From Clostridiaceae bacterium (GTDB lineage: Bacteria > Bacillota > Clostridia > Saccharofermentanales > UBA5734): 6,325 nt of DNA. The stretch spans positions 1 through 6,325 of the forward strand of contig JAAYKS010000385.1 in the NCBI GenBank assembly GCA_012522285.1. Reading direction: 5' to 3'. Numbering within the stretch: the stretch's first letter is position 1; each line of letters opens with the position of its first letter. Shown one piece after another: positions 6,069-6,325 of this stretch. The notes under the pieces are model-generated. The model was not told the DNA's origin. It was given only the letters and a program-made list of their open reading frames with translations, and searched no databases. The position numbers were made by a program, and so were the translations under genes.

Positions 6069-6325
6069 CGCACACCTCCGCGTTCGGAAATCTTTCCGGG
6101 CAGCTTTTCGTAAAAGCCCGTATCGGACAATTTGGCCAGTTTCATCGTATTCGGAGCCCTGCGCACAGTGATCCGGTCGGAGGCGGTCATGGTTCCGACC
6201 GGACGGCCGTCGATCGATACGACCGCGGAAAACGGGTAATCCAGGATTCCGATCCCCACCCCGCTGTCGGCCGACACCACATAACTCCTGTTGTGCAGCG
6301 TGTGCGGACAAATCGGGGTCACCAC
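6065..6325 (-). CDS. nadK: NAD kinase, C-terminal part (N-terminus outside the window)
   Basis: Phosphorylates NAD to NADP, setting the cytoplasmic NADP pool. Only the last 86 codons are present; the frame is open at the window edge, and the first GTG there is an internal Val, not a start. The diagnostic block is VVTPICPHTLHNRSYVVSAD (1-20 of the visible part), matching the family motif TPI-P-L-RP-V near the NAD site. It is followed by beta-rich sequence VVSIDGRPVGTM and SDRITVRRAP, and the usual ending of the form KLAKLSDTGFYEKLPGKI. The GGDGT and NE motifs lie outside. The stop TGA (6067-6065) overlaps the argR ATG. The order nadK-argR-recN is common in Clostridia, often after a tlyA-like gene, which would be expected just beyond the window. 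Confidence 0.93.
   Translation of the reverse strand: MVTPICPHTLHNRSYVVSADSGVGIGILDYPFSAVVSIDGRPVGTMTASDRITVRRAPNTMKLAKLSDTGFYEKLPGKISERGGVR
6073..6079 (-). promoter_or_regulatory. Ribosome binding site of argR, inside nadK
   Basis: GGAGGTG on the minus strand, 4 bases (6 from its GGAGG core) before the ATG at 6068. It is made by the last Gly-Gly-Val codons of nadK and supports the 156-residue ArgR start over longer alternatives. Confidence 0.8.

Noticed and set aside
6069..6311. N-terminal extension of ArgR by 81 residues
   Set aside because: The extra residues are nadK sequence read in another frame. The normal ArgR start at 6068 has a good ribosome binding site and gives the family's usual length.

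Overview
The window looks like a chromosomal segment from an anaerobic, GC-rich member of the Firmicutes (Clostridia-type). Three things point that way: the gene order nadK-argR-recN, which is a familiar Firmicutes cluster; the strong AGGAGG-type ribosome binding sites; and an NADH-linked [FeFe] hydrogenase operon typical of fermentative or syntrophic anaerobes. The species cannot be named from this sequence. Coding density is very high, and every gene found has a recognisable family.

Left part, minus strand, transcribed right to left: hydC (2802-2314), hydB (2309-795) and hydA (764 to beyond base 1). They encode the NuoE-like, NuoF-like and catalytic [FeFe] subunits of a cytoplasmic NAD(H)-dependent hydrogenase. 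The genes are tightly packed (gaps of 4 and 30 bases), each with its own ribosome binding site, and HydA is cut off by the window edge just after its H-domain begins. HydB has no N-terminal thioredoxin-like [2Fe-2S] domain and no separate hndB gene lies between hydC and hydA. This is a reduced architecture that bears on whether the enzyme bifurcates electrons.

Middle: a 174-base AT-rich divergent intergenic region (2803-2976) separates hydC from a plus-strand RluA-family pseudouridine synthase gene (2977-3894). A perfect 14-base palindrome at 2856-2869 sits between candidate promoters for both directions.

Right part, minus strand: the end of nadK (NAD kinase, cut by the window edge), argR (arginine repressor) and recN (DNA repair SMC-like ATPase). 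nadK and argR overlap by 4 bases, and argR and recN are 22 bases apart. recN converges on the pseudouridine synthase gene, and the two coding regions overlap tail to tail by 38 bases.

I see no mobile element, CRISPR array, tRNA/rRNA or clearly novel system. The points most worth checking are the reduced hydrogenase architecture, the palindrome in the divergent promoter region, and the overlapping convergent gene ends.
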